Assembly: GCA_037013685.1 (NCBI GenBank)
Contig: CM072896.1
Span: 12,287,444 to 12,351,443, forward strand
Direction: 5' to 3'
Length of the DNA stretch: 64,000 nt
Source of the DNA: Acridotheres tristis
Lineage: Eukaryota; Chordata; Aves; Passeriformes; Sturnidae
Shown: piece by piece, positions 1-13,500 of the stretch
Numbering within the stretch: position 1 is the first letter of the stretch
Layout of the letters: every line of letters starts with the position of its first letter
Notes under the pieces: model-generated
Told to the model about the DNA's origin: nothing
The model's database searches: none
What the model saw: the letters and a program-made list of their open reading frames with translations, nothing else
Program-made: the position numbers and the translations under genes

Positions 1-2090
1 TACAGAAAGCCTAGAATTGAGACAGAATTACACTAGCATTGTGTAAATAATCAAACTGTGACCTGTGGGGTTAAAACCTATAATTGGAGTGATACTTCAA
101 AGAGATGACTACTTTTTCAGTGCTATTTTGTTCAGCCAGATAGGAAGATGGCTTGTTGGGATTTTATTGGCCAGCAACGCTACTGCAAAACTGATATTTT
201 CAACAGCTGCTGGTGCATTTGTGCTCTGAAAAATTAGAGGCTAAATTGAAGCATTAAAGAACATCAAAGGACCAATTTAATGCAAAAAAACAAGTACTCC
301 AACTGGATCTATTTTACTGCAAATTAATAATGCAGATTTATACAAAATGTGATGCACTGAGTGCTTTGTTTTTATGGGGACTTCAAAACCACTTTTTCCC
401 CATCACAAAACATCAGATTTATTTATCTGACTGGTATTTTTTGTCAATGCTTTTCTTTTGGTCCAAAACCCTTCTAATTATTGGGAAAATTACAAGTTTG
501 TATTAACTTGGAATTTTAAACTCTAAAGTATACCATATTATACTGTCTCACTCTCAGTCCCACACACAAATAGATTACTGTATTGCTATATCCACACATT
601 ATATCAAACCTATTACACAATTAAGTAAGATTATTTAGGTACATAATCCTTTTTATTAAGTCTTATTTCTAATACTACCATTGTTGAGTTGTTAGCCCTG
701 AAAAACACTGGGGTTTATCATAAAGTTCAGTAGATGGCACACGATGTCTCTTCTTTTACCAGAACTTCTCTTTTATTAGAGACAGGAGATATTTAAAGTG
801 TTAAAATTAATTGCAGGAAACCTCACGTCGCAACATTTGGCTGTTTGTTCCCATCTAAGTAACAATTGAGTAGTCCTGTGTAGCTTTTTTATGCTATTTT
901 TACATTTCATCTGCCATTCCTCCTGAAAAGAAAACCTAATCAAAGAGTATATATACATACCACACGGGTAATATCTCCCTTTTATTTTTGCAGATCAACT
1001 ATTTATTACACATGTATTTTTAGCAACTACAACCTGGTTTGCAATGTGTTTCAGATGGAGCACATTACAAAAAAATTCGCAGGAATTGGTGGATGATATT
1101 TTAGCTACGAAATATTTGCAGGAGGAGGAAAACCCCTCGGTTCAGACCTCAAACAGATGTTCAGATACAGGGGTAGGAGCTTGTACCCGGGAACTCAACT
1201 GGATGTTTGCCACTGCTGTTAATAAAAACTGCTTTTGAAAAACATGAAGTCATTAAAAAATATAGCTAATAATCCCAAAATAACCAGCACAGGAAAGGAT
1301 TAATGGAAGTGTTCTTGCTGTTCTGGTTCATTTTGCTGATGATGGGTCTGAGTGGGGAGAGGTGGAGAGTTTACTAGAAGAAAAAAATTGCAACTATTGA
1401 AGCACTACTGCTGCATTTAGATGCTTCTAAATAGTTACATTTTAGGCTTCAAATTTGATTCTTTCTTTTGCAGACTAGTGAGTCATTTTCCAGAGCATTT
1501 TATAGATAATTTTATCTTCTAGTTTAGTGATCACAGCCACTTTTTCTATATATATAATAATTTTGCATGTTAATGATTCACTGTTCATTTTTCACCACCG
1601 GGTTTTATTTTGCATCCAGCACTTAAGTTGCAGATATTGCTTTTTTCTTATTTTTAGAAAGGTCAAATATGCTTTGTATCCAAATAGTTCCCTAGCAGAA
1701 ACAAATGTTTTGTTCTAAGATTAGGAACTTCGTCATATAAAAAAATTAATCTGGTTGTCTACTTTTGCCAGTAAAAGCATAAATATGAGTCCCCCATACA
1801 GCCAGGATTACCTGCTTTGATATTTGCATGGCTCATCCACCAAACTGGGAAACAGACCAAATATATAAATGCTGATGTCAGTAGAATCCCCGGGTTAAAT
1901 ATTGTAAATTTATTTCTATTATGTATTACAAAAGGCACCCTTCCTCATTAATTTTACTGAAGTCTCCAGATGGGAAACAAAATATTAATTTTGTTCAGCC
2001 TTAGGCATTGTTGACTGTTAAGGTACTCACTAAATCACTGATCTTATACACATTAATATTAGATTTCTGCTATAAAAATTTAAGACCTAT
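1..2090. other. AT-rich non-coding DNA, no gene seen
   Basis: Open frames are at most 64 codons and have no recognisable domain. There is no homopolymer tail or terminal repeat that would mark a mobile element. One octamer-type POU site (ATTTGCAT) lies at 1822-1829. I see nothing else that can be supported. Confidence 0.7.
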
Positions 2091-2700
2091 GGGTATAAGG
2101 CTCAGTTTGTCATAAGTATAATTAATTGTTTTCAGAAATGATTAATTTGTCAAAATGGCAAACATATATATTGGGCAGGCAAGACTCCTGAGCAAGCTAA
2201 CCTACCTTAAAGTCATGGTAATACTCATGGAATTATGCAAATTAATTGAGTCTTTCAATGTTGCATAAAATGCTACTACTAGTACAATGCATGGAACATT
2301 AGGCTGTTCATCCAACAAAAAAGTTGCATTTTAAAGGCTCTCTTTACAAGAGAGTCCTTATGGCAGAAGGCCCTTGGAAGTACAATTTTTTTCCTGCAAA
2401 GCGACAGACTTTCAACCGTTATACAGAAGTTGTATTTTTTATTACAATTTTTAAAGCAACCCTCAAGAGAAGGAAAAGCAGTAAAATTGTGGTGACCTGA
2501 GACAAAGGAACCTATGAGATTTGCACTCTGTGCTGATAGGGGGAAATGGTATATGTCCTAGTAATAAGAGTTTCACTAGCAAAACCCCATTTACAAGCCT
2601 GGGAACTCGTGATACACTACATTAAAATCTAAAATGATTAACTTAATTATGCAAATTAAATTTACCGTTTATCTTCTACATAGTAAAAGTCATTGTCAAC
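2091..2700. promoter_or_regulatory. candidate enhancer block with twin POU/homeodomain composite sites
   Basis: The 15-base word AATTATGCAAATTAA occurs exactly at 2231-2245 and again at 2645-2659. Each copy contains the POU octamer ATGCAAAT flanked on both sides by AATTA/TTAA homeodomain-like cores. The surrounding sequence is AT-rich, lacks long homopolymers and has no open frame of note, as is usual for developmental non-coding elements. Enhancer function is inference; no alignment was available. The alternative is chance recurrence in AT-rich DNA. Confidence 0.3.
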
Positions 2701-3900
2701 ACTGGAATAGTCATATTACTCTAAATGCATTTCTTTCTCTCCAAAGTGAACCACACATATATTTGAAACCCCAGTGTAGTTAATTATTATCTATAGAGTC
2801 CATTCAAACATAGATTCAAACATGGACTTATGGTCCTCACTAGCTAAAACATTTATTCTTATGCCCACTAGTAGTGTCTGGTTATCAATGAACTCAATAT
2901 GTTAGCACAGCAAATAAAAAATATCCATGTTAAATACAATTATTATTAATATTCCTAGTTATTAAAGACTAAGCATTCCTAATGAAATATTTCCTAACAA
3001 ATCACTTGGAATTTCCTGGAGATTCACCCTGCTAACTCTTCTTCTTCATTCCCAAAATCTGTATTTCTGAAATAAGAGGTATTAAAATATTCAAAAAGTT
3101 ATTTCAGGGGTGAAGGAGAGCTTCTCTCGTGGCTAAAATCTCTTTTCTAAATCCCACAGAGCTCCACAGAGCTGATTCTGATTTTTGCCCATTTTATTCA
3201 AACGCCACCAACTGATCTTGTGGTTGTTCCTATTTTACATTACTGTAAATACAATCAGGATTACAATGTACACCCAAACACAGGTAGCCTGTGAGTGCTC
3301 CATCCATTCTGGCACACTACAGAATAATGCAGGGCCATTAGACAAATGCACTACTGAATCAATTATTCTGGTTTGAGGCAACAACTTCTGGCCTTGGACT
3401 AATAGACAAGTATTAATTTCAATCTCTGCAGTGTCAACAGTGTTGCTATTAACATATCTATCAAAGACACTGTTATTATGACAAATGTAATAGCCTTCCT
3501 TTTCCACATCTAATCACATTTTAAATAGTTTTTTTAACTTCAAACTGGACTTTATATTTGATAATTTATTATATTAAATGCAGATATTCTTTGCTGTCTT
3601 TTTATTGATAACCTGTAGAACAATTATAAATACCTGACATTCAAAGGAGTTATGCAACCTTACTCTAATAGTTTTCGTTTTTTATATATTCAGTTAAGAA
3701 TTAATAGTCAGAAATGTTATGCTCTCTTCCATAAATACAGATCTTTTTTTTCTCAAAAAACCAAACAAACTAAAAATCTCACACACTAAAAAAAAGCTCC
3801 AACTCTGTTAGATTACCTTTATTAATATTCTTAAAACATGTAAAATTTAGATATTTCAATCCAGAAAGAAATCTTAAACCCACTGCACACACAGCTGTCA
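2701..3900. other. AT-rich non-coding DNA
   Basis: Open frames overlap on both strands near 3185-3507 (63 and 90 codons) but show no domain, start context or codon pattern that favours either one. An A/T homopolymer-rich patch lies near 3745-3800. No gene is supported. Confidence 0.65.
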
Positions 3901-5170
3901 TGTCAGGCTATAATAATGGGATCCACTGTGCCTGGGTGCTTTCATGTCACACCCACTATCTCTAGCAGCAGTTGCTGCACATGGGGAGAACACAGAATAT
4001 TTCAACTCCCTGCCCAGGTATCAGCAGAAACTGTGTGGGAGTTCAGGGAACCGTGATGGCAGAGATGCTGCATGGTCATCACTGGAGATTGGAACTGGCT
4101 CTCCCAGAGGAGGCAAAATGGAGCAGAAGGGTTGAGGCATTAGCCCTGGATGGGGAGAACCTGCAGCAGAGATGCAGAGAGGAGTAACAGGTCCAGCCCT
4201 GGAATAAAGGCAGTGGTCAGTGTGCTGCCCAAGTGAAGCCATTTGGACACTTCTCCATTTAGACTATGTTTGAGTGTTGGAGTTTACCAGCACATGCCAA
4301 CAAACATGCAGCAGGACCACGCAGCAGCAGTCAGCTACCCCCTCACCTTGATTTTAAAAATTAACTATGACAGAACTAAGGCAGTGTAGTCCAGACTCAA
4401 CATTTGCTCAGCTGATAATGGGCACTGCCTAACCCTGAAAAATTAGAGTAAACTTGTAGCTGGGATATAGCCAAAGGAATACAAGAATCTCTCTATCCAC
4501 TGAGCACTACTGGTACCATGCTGAGCTGTCCAGGCACACACGTGCATTAGACCCTTCAGCTGCATTTCCCACCACACCAGGTGCAGAAGACAAATAAGTC
4601 TCCATGACAGCCCAGTGCCTCCCTATTTCCAAAGGCTGTCCACAAGCAATGCCACAGTTCCACAAAAACTGCCATTTCCATGGGAATTAGCAGTGCTATG
4701 CCCTATCCATTTCCCTTGAGAGCCACACTGGGCCCTACTGTGGGGAGGATGGGGTCATTGATTGTTTGAAGTGCCCGTCCAGGAAGGAGAGACTTGATAG
4801 CTAAACTAATGTGGTACATGTTGTACCCTCTGCTGCCATGTTAATTGAATGGCTGACTTGGGAAATAGTTATTTACCAACGACCTTGGCACAACGTCTCT
4901 CCGAGTAATTTTCCATGTTATTATTACAGCGGGTTTGCTGGGAACTTCCTTCAGCTGTGACCACAGAGCTCCAGAACATCCACAGTTAGACAGCAATGCT
5001 GCCCTGTTTCCATGCAAGGTCCCGAGGCAGCAGAAGCCGTGTTCCACTGCACGAGGGCAGTGATGGGATGTGAACGGGGTCACACATGGAGGGCAGGCCC
5101 AGCCTGACTTGAAACGTTTCCATCTGTTTACATCCTGAACAGCCACAAATGAGGGGCACTGGGAAAGGAC
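3901..5170. other. moderately GC-rich unique DNA without a gene
   Basis: Base composition rises relative to both flanks. Several overlapping frames of 60-101 codons exist on both strands, the longest on the minus strand at 4841-5146. None shows a recognisable motif. I read them as a result of fewer stop codons in GC-richer DNA. Confidence 0.55.
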
Positions 5171-6432
5171 AAGAGGATGGACATTATATTCATGTCAACT
5201 CATCTCTTGGTAGGATAAGCCTACATCGTCTTTCCACACGAGAAGATAGCTATTCTCTCCCTTTAAGGGTCTCTCTATCTTCTGTGTAATTGGGCTGGGT
5301 TCTAGCCCAGCATCTTAAGGTCCAAAGCTTGCTCTAATTTACATGAACGATAGAAGGAACTGGGTTTCTAGGCAGCATGTGTTTCTAATAAAATGTATAT
5401 TATTATTTCCTTAATCGACCACAGTGTCTTAGAAGAGGTCCCATATCTGTATACGAATTAAGTATTTAGATACTCTGTTTGAAATCTATTTTTTTCAGTG
5501 ACCCATCATGTAACTATTGTGTGCATTTTGGCAGGCTACCATGTTGCACATGTGCAGCAAATATGGCTAGTAAAAAATCATTGTGATGTCTCAAAAAGCA
5601 TATGTTAAACTTGCCCCATAGTCAGAGCTCAAAATACAACATTTTGCTCATTTTACATGTCTTTTTTTGGTCTGAATACAAAAAGCAATCAGATCTCATT
5701 GGGGAGTTAATCACTTGTGAACATAGAGCAATGAAATTATCTAACACAAAGGGCCCTTTTTTTCAACCTTAAAATCACTGGTGAACCTTTACACATTTAT
5801 TCACTGTTGAAAATGATTTTGTAATTATTTTGAAAGAGTCATTTTGGGAGGTATGTGAAATGACTTCAACAGAAATACTCATATGAGAAAGCACTCAATG
5901 TAAAGATGACATAATTGGACTCACAGCGTTTCTCATATTTGGTTTCTGTGAAGCCACTCACTACCAATGACTTAGTTACTATTACTTACAGGTTATATCC
6001 TGTATTTCATGACATTTTGCACAGCTAAGTCTATAAGGTGAGCTATTGCAAACAGCAAAAATACTCAATGGTCAGGAGCGTTTTCTGTAACAAAGATGTG
6101 CTGTGGTCAGAGTTTAAGTCCTCATTGTCCAAAATTAATTTACAACACAAATCCCAAGTCTATCCCAATAAGTGCATGTGCCAGTCAGTCATTCCAGTTT
6201 ATATCTGCAATTCATTTTTACAGGCTCCAAGAAATACAGACACACATATTTCAGGCACATATTTTTTCTTGCATCCAAAAAGGGGGATGGGCACATGTAA
6301 AACCAGTTTTTATAAAAAGATAACCATAAACATGTATTCCAGAGATGACATTTTCTTGTTACTGCAGGGCTATAAATCATTGCCTTGTCCTATGTGATAT
6401 GAGTGTAAAATATTTATTCCATATTAGTAGAC
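5171..6432. other. AT-rich non-coding DNA
   Basis: The longest open frame (6038-6397, plus, 119 codons) overlaps frames of 75 codons (plus) and 63 codons (minus). Its translation is rich in Cys, Ser, Phe and Tyr with no domain. I see no gene or mobile element here. Confidence 0.6.
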
Positions 6433-6471
6433 ATATATATATATATATATATATATAAATATATATATATA
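6433..6471. repeat. (AT)n microsatellite
   Basis: A run of AT dinucleotides of about 39 bases is interrupted once by an extra A pair near 6458-6459. Such runs are length-polymorphic and can extrude as cruciforms. Confidence 0.95.
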
Positions 6472-8035
6472 GTGGGTTGACTGCAATCTGGAATTCAAAG
6501 GATTCTAAAGAGTTTATAGGGCATACTAATATTAATATAATTTATCAATATTTGAAGATCTCAATGTTCCATCTCTTCAGTTTGTGATGCTTGCATGGGC
6601 AAGCATCAGAAAATAAAGATAATAAAGACAATGCAGGATTAGTGGTATGCTGCAGAAAGAGAACCTTTCTGGCACCACATGCTGAGATGATGTTAACATT
6701 ATGGTAAGAAAGCATTCTCTTTGATTGCTCTAACACCGCTATATTTCTGAAATGGTTGCTTTTGTTACCATCAAAATCAGAAGAGGTAACTTAAGACTTC
6801 ATTTGTTCTGTAACCTACAATAAGGACTTCTCAACATCATAAATACTGCAAAATTTTTTTTATTATTCTACTGTGACTATGACACAATTTAACTGCTTTC
6901 TCAGAGTTCCAGTTTGGATTGACTTAATACACTGATGTAGAATTAAATTAAAAAGACTAAATAAAAAGGTATCATGCATATATCACTACTTTATGTATTA
7001 TGCCCTTTTGAAAGCTTGTTGCTTTTTTTCTGTGTGATTGGCATAAAATTGCAATTGACATCAAATTAAAATGTTTTCTTTGATTTAGATAGTTTAAATT
7101 TAAACTACTAAGTATGTTACAAATGACAATTGATGTTAAAAAGCATTCTATCTTAAATGTATCTACCCTAAGGATCATTGCCAAAAGTTATCTCAAACCC
7201 TCAAAAAAGCACGCACTGTTTGACCTTTAAACTTTCTCATGCATTAAGTTTAAAAAAAAAGAAATCCAGTAAATTATATTGCTTTTTAGAGGGCAGGAAA
7301 ATAATTGCACAAAACCAGTTCTTATGATGTAGAGAACGAGACTCCTCAGACGATCTGGCTAATGGAGACATTATTCTCATACATTTAAAACACTAACATG
7401 CTACCCAGAATTAAAAATTAAAGATCCAGAAACAGGCATTTTACTGTATGAATAAAATCTGCTGGAATTTGGAGTGTCAATTCCATTCTGCAAGGGTTGT
7501 CATTTCTTCTGTCTGGCCAAAATTTGTATCTTCCATAAGAATGCCAAGGAAAGCACATTTTTCTCTCTTTTCAAGTAGCCATCAGCAATCTTCAAACACA
7601 TATAAAATTAACAAAATATGATTTGGCCACAAATTATTGAGTTTTACTAGACATGTTAGGGAAAGAAAGGGTTTGTGATATTTTCCCTTCACCACCAGCA
7701 ACAGCGTCATTATGGCTATTTTAAAAAGTTGCTGCGCTGCAGTTACTGTGGCACATGGGACTGAAATTTCCATTACAATGCTCCAAGCCTGCCTCAGGTC
7801 CTGGAGACTGTGGGTATTATTTTTTTAAATGTTAATTTTTATTTTATTTTTACTTTATATGTAGAAATCTGACAGCACTTAAATTTTAATCATTCAGGAG
7901 CTAAATCCAGGATTTCTTTCAAAGCTTAAATTCCCTGTAAAGCTAAATTCCTTGATGTGCAAGAAATGCAGAATCAAATCCTAGGTAGTTGGATCCAAGC
8001 TTTGTTTTTTCAGCCAAGAAACAAAGTTCTCCCGA
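6472..8035. other. AT-rich non-coding DNA
   Basis: Open frames are 63-70 codons at most, all on the minus strand and without domains. Short A or T homopolymers occur at 6855 and 7252. Nothing in this stretch can be assigned. Confidence 0.65.
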
Positions 8036-8335
8036 TTTAAAGTGCTCCACATAACATTGCTAAGATAAGGATTTAGTTTCCTAAGCCAGGCCCTGATCCT
8101 TTAATGAGCTGTGGGGAGGCTCACACACAGCCACACTGCTGGAGTCACACTGACTCCACTTGCAGGGAACTCCAGTTCTGGCCAGGTTTCCCTATTTTGC
8201 CTTGGCTTCAACAGGACAGAAAACCATCCTTTACTCTGTCAGCTCATTATATTTCAAGACCCCCTAAAAAGCATTTATTCCACACCCTCTGAATTCAGCA
8301 GGAACAGGACATTTCTAGAAGTGGGTTATTTTCAT
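8036..8335. other. moderately GC-rich patch, possibly a decayed ancient repeat
   Basis: The phrase around 8088-8110 (GCCCTGATCCTTTAATGAG) is reminiscent of degraded interspersed repeats common in archosaur genomes, but too little is preserved to assign a family. Two overlapping plus-strand frames (62 and 107 codons) have no domain. Confidence 0.25.
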
Positions 8336-9465
8336 TTGATTGATATTATTAATTTAGCAGTAAGAAGAACTAAAGAGCACGGGATGAGAGACTTTTTAAT
8401 CTGTTTTTCTTTTCTAACAGAAACATCAACATAGCTCCAAAATGGCTCATCATCAGATGATGATGTAATCACCTGCAAAGGTGCAATATTATTCAGTAAA
8501 TTGCCACAGATGCAACATTAAGCAATTCCTCTAAATAGTAAGATATTTGGGGATTATACTTTCTCTACCATTTTGCAATGTTTATCTGTCCTCACTACAA
8601 ATTCTTTCCACCAAAACATTTTCATTTAAATCAGTACTCCGTAAAAAAGGATTTATTTCAAGAAAACACCGTTTAGATGGAAAAATGTATCAATGAAAGT
8701 CTGTAATGTTATTTCAAAGATCCTCCATTTACCTTGGCATTTCAAAAATAATTTCATCACTTTTTAAACAAAATTATTTCCAATACTGCAGCACAAGAAA
8801 TCTAAAATCACTGAATTATTTATTTCTATTTTTGCATGTCTTTCCTGTGGTGTCAACAACACACCTCAAAAATAACATACATCACACTGAGATTTTTCCT
8901 GTAAAGTATTTACATTAATTATTTCTCATTTTAAAGTTTTTGCAACCATTCTGCATTCATCATAATGTAAAGCAATCAAAAAATACAAAAAAGCTATTGA
9001 TGTACCAAGATATTAATTTGAAAAGAAATAATGCCTTGGTATTTTACATAAACATGGTAAAATGGTGGTAAAGAAATGTTAAGAAATAAAATTATATTAT
9101 AAAGTCTTCTGTAATTTAATATTTTGGCAGTCCCCCTCTCTACTTTTTTCTCTAAAAGAAAACTGTTTATTATAGAAAATAAGACTCAATAGTGTTGTAC
9201 ATAGCAGATATCAGAAACTATTTACAAGCAGATCATTTTATAGATCGTCCATTGTTCTGGCAATACAATGTGATGATCCTCAATACTTCATTTCATGAAT
9301 TCATCACTTTATGGAAACCCATTTTGCTACAAACAAAACATCTACCCACTGTGGAGTGCTTAATTTTGACAACTTTCCCAATCTAATATATGGAAACTTT
9401 GGCAAGAAAATATCCTTCACCTTTAAAATTGCTCATAAAGGCATAGAAGTTAAATTGGTGCTTAC
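8336..9465. other. AT-rich non-coding DNA
   Basis: A short inverted repeat of 7-base arms lies at 8448-8464. No other structure is visible and open frames are at most about 70 codons. Confidence 0.6.
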
Positions 9466-11356
9466 TTTCAGTTTGTGGAGCAACAAATCCCAGGCCGAGC
9501 CTGTTTGCATGTGGCCAATAGCCAACATCATCCCTCCAGAGCTCAGGGCTCTCCACACGCAGTTGTGTGTCAGCCAAGGTACAGGCACCAGCACTGGCAG
9601 CAGCACCAACGCCAGCCAGAGGACACCAAGACACAGCACTGGGGTGGGGAACAAAGCTAGGGAAGTTCCTTCACGAGCCAGCCAGGAACATCTGAAATTT
9701 CAGCAGGAGCTGCCTGGGGTTGGTCCCCTCTTACAGAGCACAGGGATGTGTTTGGCTTCCAAACAGTGAGAGAACTCGTTGTAAGAGGGATGGGCTCCTG
9801 AACCCAAACACTTCCCTTCTGCCTCCATACCAGACAGAATCAAACCGTGCCTGACAGCCTACAACAGCACCTGAGTTCACCACATTCATCTCACTTTGGG
9901 GAGGGAAGAGGATAGCTGTGTTACATATGTAGCAATAATTGGCAAATACCGAGCCTTTGGAATAACCTTGGCGGGACTTTTTTTTTTTTGCTCACAGCCA
10001 GTTTGCATCGCCAGCCTATTTTCAAGGTATTTCATTACCCCTGCTAACTCTGAGTCCAGTGATTTTTAGGTATACGGCATTAGCCTGAGTGCTACCCAAA
10101 TCTACTTCACAGAGGTCTGAGCAGATAAATACCAGGGATTAATTTAGAAGGTCAGATTGTGGAAGGAGGCAGCCACACACACTTCTCTTAGTCCTACTGC
10201 ATTTGCTCTGGGAAAGCACGGCTTATTTACACTCTGGTAAATAAAGCACATTTATACCTTTGAAGAGATCAAAACAAGACCTGTTTGGGCAGATTAGGGT
10301 AGAAGTTCTCACATGTTTTATCAATGCAGGCCAGTACACAGTAAGGAGGTCACACCATGTGCCCTTGAAGAGCTGCAGGTCTGAGTGCCACATGAAACAC
10401 CTCATCAACACTTCCAGTCAAAATCAAACTCACCTCAACAGCAACAGAGCAGTGTTCTGTCATTCCGAGGCACAGGAATGACGCACACTGACTGCACAGA
10501 GAGCAAACAGCAAAGCCTCAGGTAGCTGGATGCTGACCTGCTCACAGGGATTTTTTCCCTGACTGATGCTGGAAAACTGCACGCCAATTTAGAAGGACAA
10601 GAGGAGCCTGGCAAGGCTGGACACCTGCACTGCAGCATTTGGGCACATGCCCACAGCCCCAGCAGGGTGCCAGGCTGCAGCAGGGCTGGGGAGAGCAGGG
10701 GGAGCTGACCCCTCTCAGCTTACCTCAGCCCAGGCACGAATGCACGGTGGGAAAGGGAGGCCTGACCTGTCCCTGCTCCTTCCATCACACCAGAGGGTGT
10801 GCCAGGCTGGATACTCACAGCTGCCATGCCTGAAGGTACCAGGAAACACATCCTCTCTTTTGTTCTGGCTTCACCAGGAAAAAAGGAAGGGGTAGCTCTA
10901 AAACAATATGGCAAAAGAAAAACATCCAGCACGATCATCTGCACAGCACTGGGCACACTTAGCACCTTGTACAAATAAAACACAGCTCCATTCATCGCTC
11001 CCAAGTCACCCAGTCGCAGGGACAGACAGCACACAGCTCTCCATAAATGCGTATGGTACGAACCAGCGCTTGCCTTTTCCCTCAGTTAGCGCCTTATTGC
11101 GCTGTTGTGGCAATCCAAATGGTCACTCCAAGATTCTTTGGAGCCTTTGTGCAAGCTGTGCACTGCTGCACGCAGGAGGAGCGGCAGTGCAGGGGCAGCA
11201 GCAGCCAGCTGGCCAGCCTGGACTGGACACCTGCCAGGGTGGCTCGCCTCCAGCACTTCAGCCCCTGGAAGCTTTGTAGCAGGAAGTAGCTGACAGACCA
11301 ACAGAGAGGATGCATTTTGTCTATGAGGTAACTGAAGCATAATTTGATGGAAGTTA
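9466..11356. other. GC-richer block with many overlapping chance frames
   Basis: Stop codons thin out, so both strands carry frames of 60-150 codons, notably 9311-9769 (plus, 152 codons) and clusters at 10639-10895 and 10908-11366. Overlap on both strands, lack of domains and Ala/Gln/Ser/Cys-rich composition argue against coding. CAG/GCAGCA-rich words near 9580-9610 and 11180-11210 explain the Gln and Ala runs. No CpG island is present; CpG remains scattered. Confidence 0.5.
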
Positions 11357-11425
11357 ACACACACAAAAAAAAAACCCCAGAAGAAATAAATAACTATAAT
11401 AAAAAATAAATCAATAAAAAAACAA
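11357..11425 (+). repeat. A-rich low-complexity tract
   Basis: An A10 run at 11365-11374 is followed by AATAAATAA-like and AAAAAATAAAT words. It could be the remnant of a poly(A) tail of a decayed retrocopy, but the upstream sequence is not recognisable as a parent transcript and no target-site duplication was found by eye. Confidence 0.7.
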
Positions 11426-13435
11426 CCCTTGCTAAAAAGACAGTCACATGGAAACTAGTTCTATGTTTTTAAGTGAGAACTGTAGCCCTGTGAGATATAT
11501 GACATATTGGTGACATTGTCCCTATATCACATACTAGTTTTGCTCTGAGCAGTCTGCCATTTCATTTCCGGAGCTGATGTGCTCTGGAAATTTTCCCACA
11601 TTTTACACCCCATACAAACACATTTTCAATATCCCCAAAACATTTCTACTCGTGATAGTATATAAATTAATTATGCAATAGCTTTTCTCCTTTCCTTTCA
11701 ACTTGGAGAGATTTCTATAATTCAGAGACTGGACTGTTACCAGCAGTAAAAGAGCAATATGTTTTAACAGGTGTGTCTAGAGGAGGAAGATGATCTGTTC
11801 ATTTGGTACTAAAAAAATGAGAGATGTAAAGGAGACCTTTGCCTTTCAGCAATTAACTCTTCAAAGATCTTAAGCATGGAAAACCTGTTATGATCTTTTA
11901 ATCTGACCTCCAAAGTATTGGAATAAATTTTCATTTAGTAATTACTACATAAAGTTTGCATCACTAAAGGTAAAACACCGACTCCTTGGAAATTCTTCCA
12001 GACTCAGTGTAGAAATGCCAAGTGATAAAGCATTCGCTTCAACTCTGAATACTCTGTTTAAGTGGTGAATAATTTCATTGTCAAACAGAAGCATTTGATT
12101 TCTACTCCTAAACTGTCAGATTTCAGTGTCCAACCACTTAATCTCACAGAACACACTGTGCTCCTATGCCCTACTTGCTGCTCAGTTTCAGAATTGGTTG
12201 TAAACTCCTCGTGGCTCTTTATGATGTATGTGGCATAAAGAGATCAACTTGCTACTACTGCTACCACCATCCCTTCACATTCAGGTATTTATCCACCACA
12301 ACCCTTAAATTCTCTTCATAGAAATTGTTTTCAATTAAATGTTTCCTTCCCGTAACTGTGACTTTTATGTGTTTGCACATACCACAGCTGAGAAAAAACC
12401 TCTTATCACAAATCTATTACAGACTAACTTGTTAGATTGTCACTGAGCTCAAACAGCACCTTTCTGCTCAAGTGTTACAGAGATTGGGGCACTCTACACT
12501 CTTCTGCATATAGGTCTGGCTTATTGTTCATTTCCACCTTGATCTAGACTCACATTTAGATGGGCTTAAAAGTGAGCATGCATATGTCTGACAAGATGTG
12601 AGATTAACTTCTCACATTTTCTTAAGCAGCAATGGAATAATCCATTTATTTCTGTTATAAAGGCCTCTCTCATTCCCACTCCTCACTGACCACGAATGTA
12701 CATGACTATGTACCCTAAAACACCATGAAGAAAAGTAGACAGTTTATCCCAGTGTTGCAACAGCCAGAACTTGAGATTAGTTATCCCTGTGCTTCTTGAG
12801 GGTGTTTAACATGGGGCTAGCAAAGGGTAGATTGGAAGGGAGAAAAATCTTCAATCCATCTCTTTACCTATATCTGTCTCTGAAAGATTTAGTCCCTTTT
12901 ATTTAGGAAACATCACTAAGTAGGCAATTCAGAGAAAAAAGTGCCCATGAAATTAGAACACCACCAGCAACACTGGCTGTGAACAAAGAGAGGACTCCAG
13001 AGGCTGCATTGGTTTGAATTTTGCATCAGTTGTCCCCCTGACTTGTGGTGGTGCTCCTTCTAACAGCCAACAGGAGCTGGAGTAGACCTTTCCATGCTCA
13101 GTTCTCGGTGGAAGTAAGCCCCAAAGTGCTGCAGGTGTTTTTTGCCGTTACAAACACTCTACTGCTAATATAAAAAAGAAGCAAAAACACATATAATCAA
13201 AAAATCCAGGAAAAACCTTTCCCACTTGCTGCCTTAATATATTACACTGAAAATCCATAGGTATTACTATGGTTACTAATCCAGAGATAACTAAGGTTTC
13301 TTTCCTTCCTTCCTTTGCTGGTTTCTCTGTTGTGCTTTATTCACAAGAAGAGTTCAATAACAAATTATCCTTAATTTACTGGTACTAACAATGTAGGCAA
13401 TTTTTGGTCCCAAGTCTGCTGCCTTAATATAGGCA
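11426..13435. other. AT-rich non-coding DNA, nothing recognised
   Basis: Two kilobases without an open frame of 60 codons. A TTCC-type short run lies near 13300-13315. There is no repeat or gene that I can support. Confidence 0.65.
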
Positions 13436-13500
13436 AAACACTCAGTGAGGCAGACAGAATTCTTGCCTGAGTTAAGAAGGCAGGATTAGGCCCACCTTAT
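13436..13500. repeat. possible decayed ancient amniote interspersed repeat
   Basis: The phrase TTGCCTGAGTTAAGAAGGC followed by AGGATTAGGCCC resembles a motif (TTGCCTGAGTAAGGACTGCA then GGATTGGGCC) that I recall from many bird, crocodile and turtle loci. This is from memory of the pattern, not a database match, and the family name is uncertain. Confidence 0.35.

Noticed and set aside
8448..8464. Short palindrome TCATCATCAGATGATGA
   Set aside because: Arms of only 7 bases made of a trinucleotide word; expected by chance.
9311..9769. 152-codon plus-strand frame
   Set aside because: Lies half in a GC-richer patch with opposing frames of 73-83 codons; no domain, no plausible start context.
10908..11366. 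Cluster of six overlapping frames near 11 kb as a processed pseudogene with A-rich tail
   Set aside because: The A-rich tract at 11357-11425 suggests it, but no recognisable parent protein and no target-site duplication could be seen.
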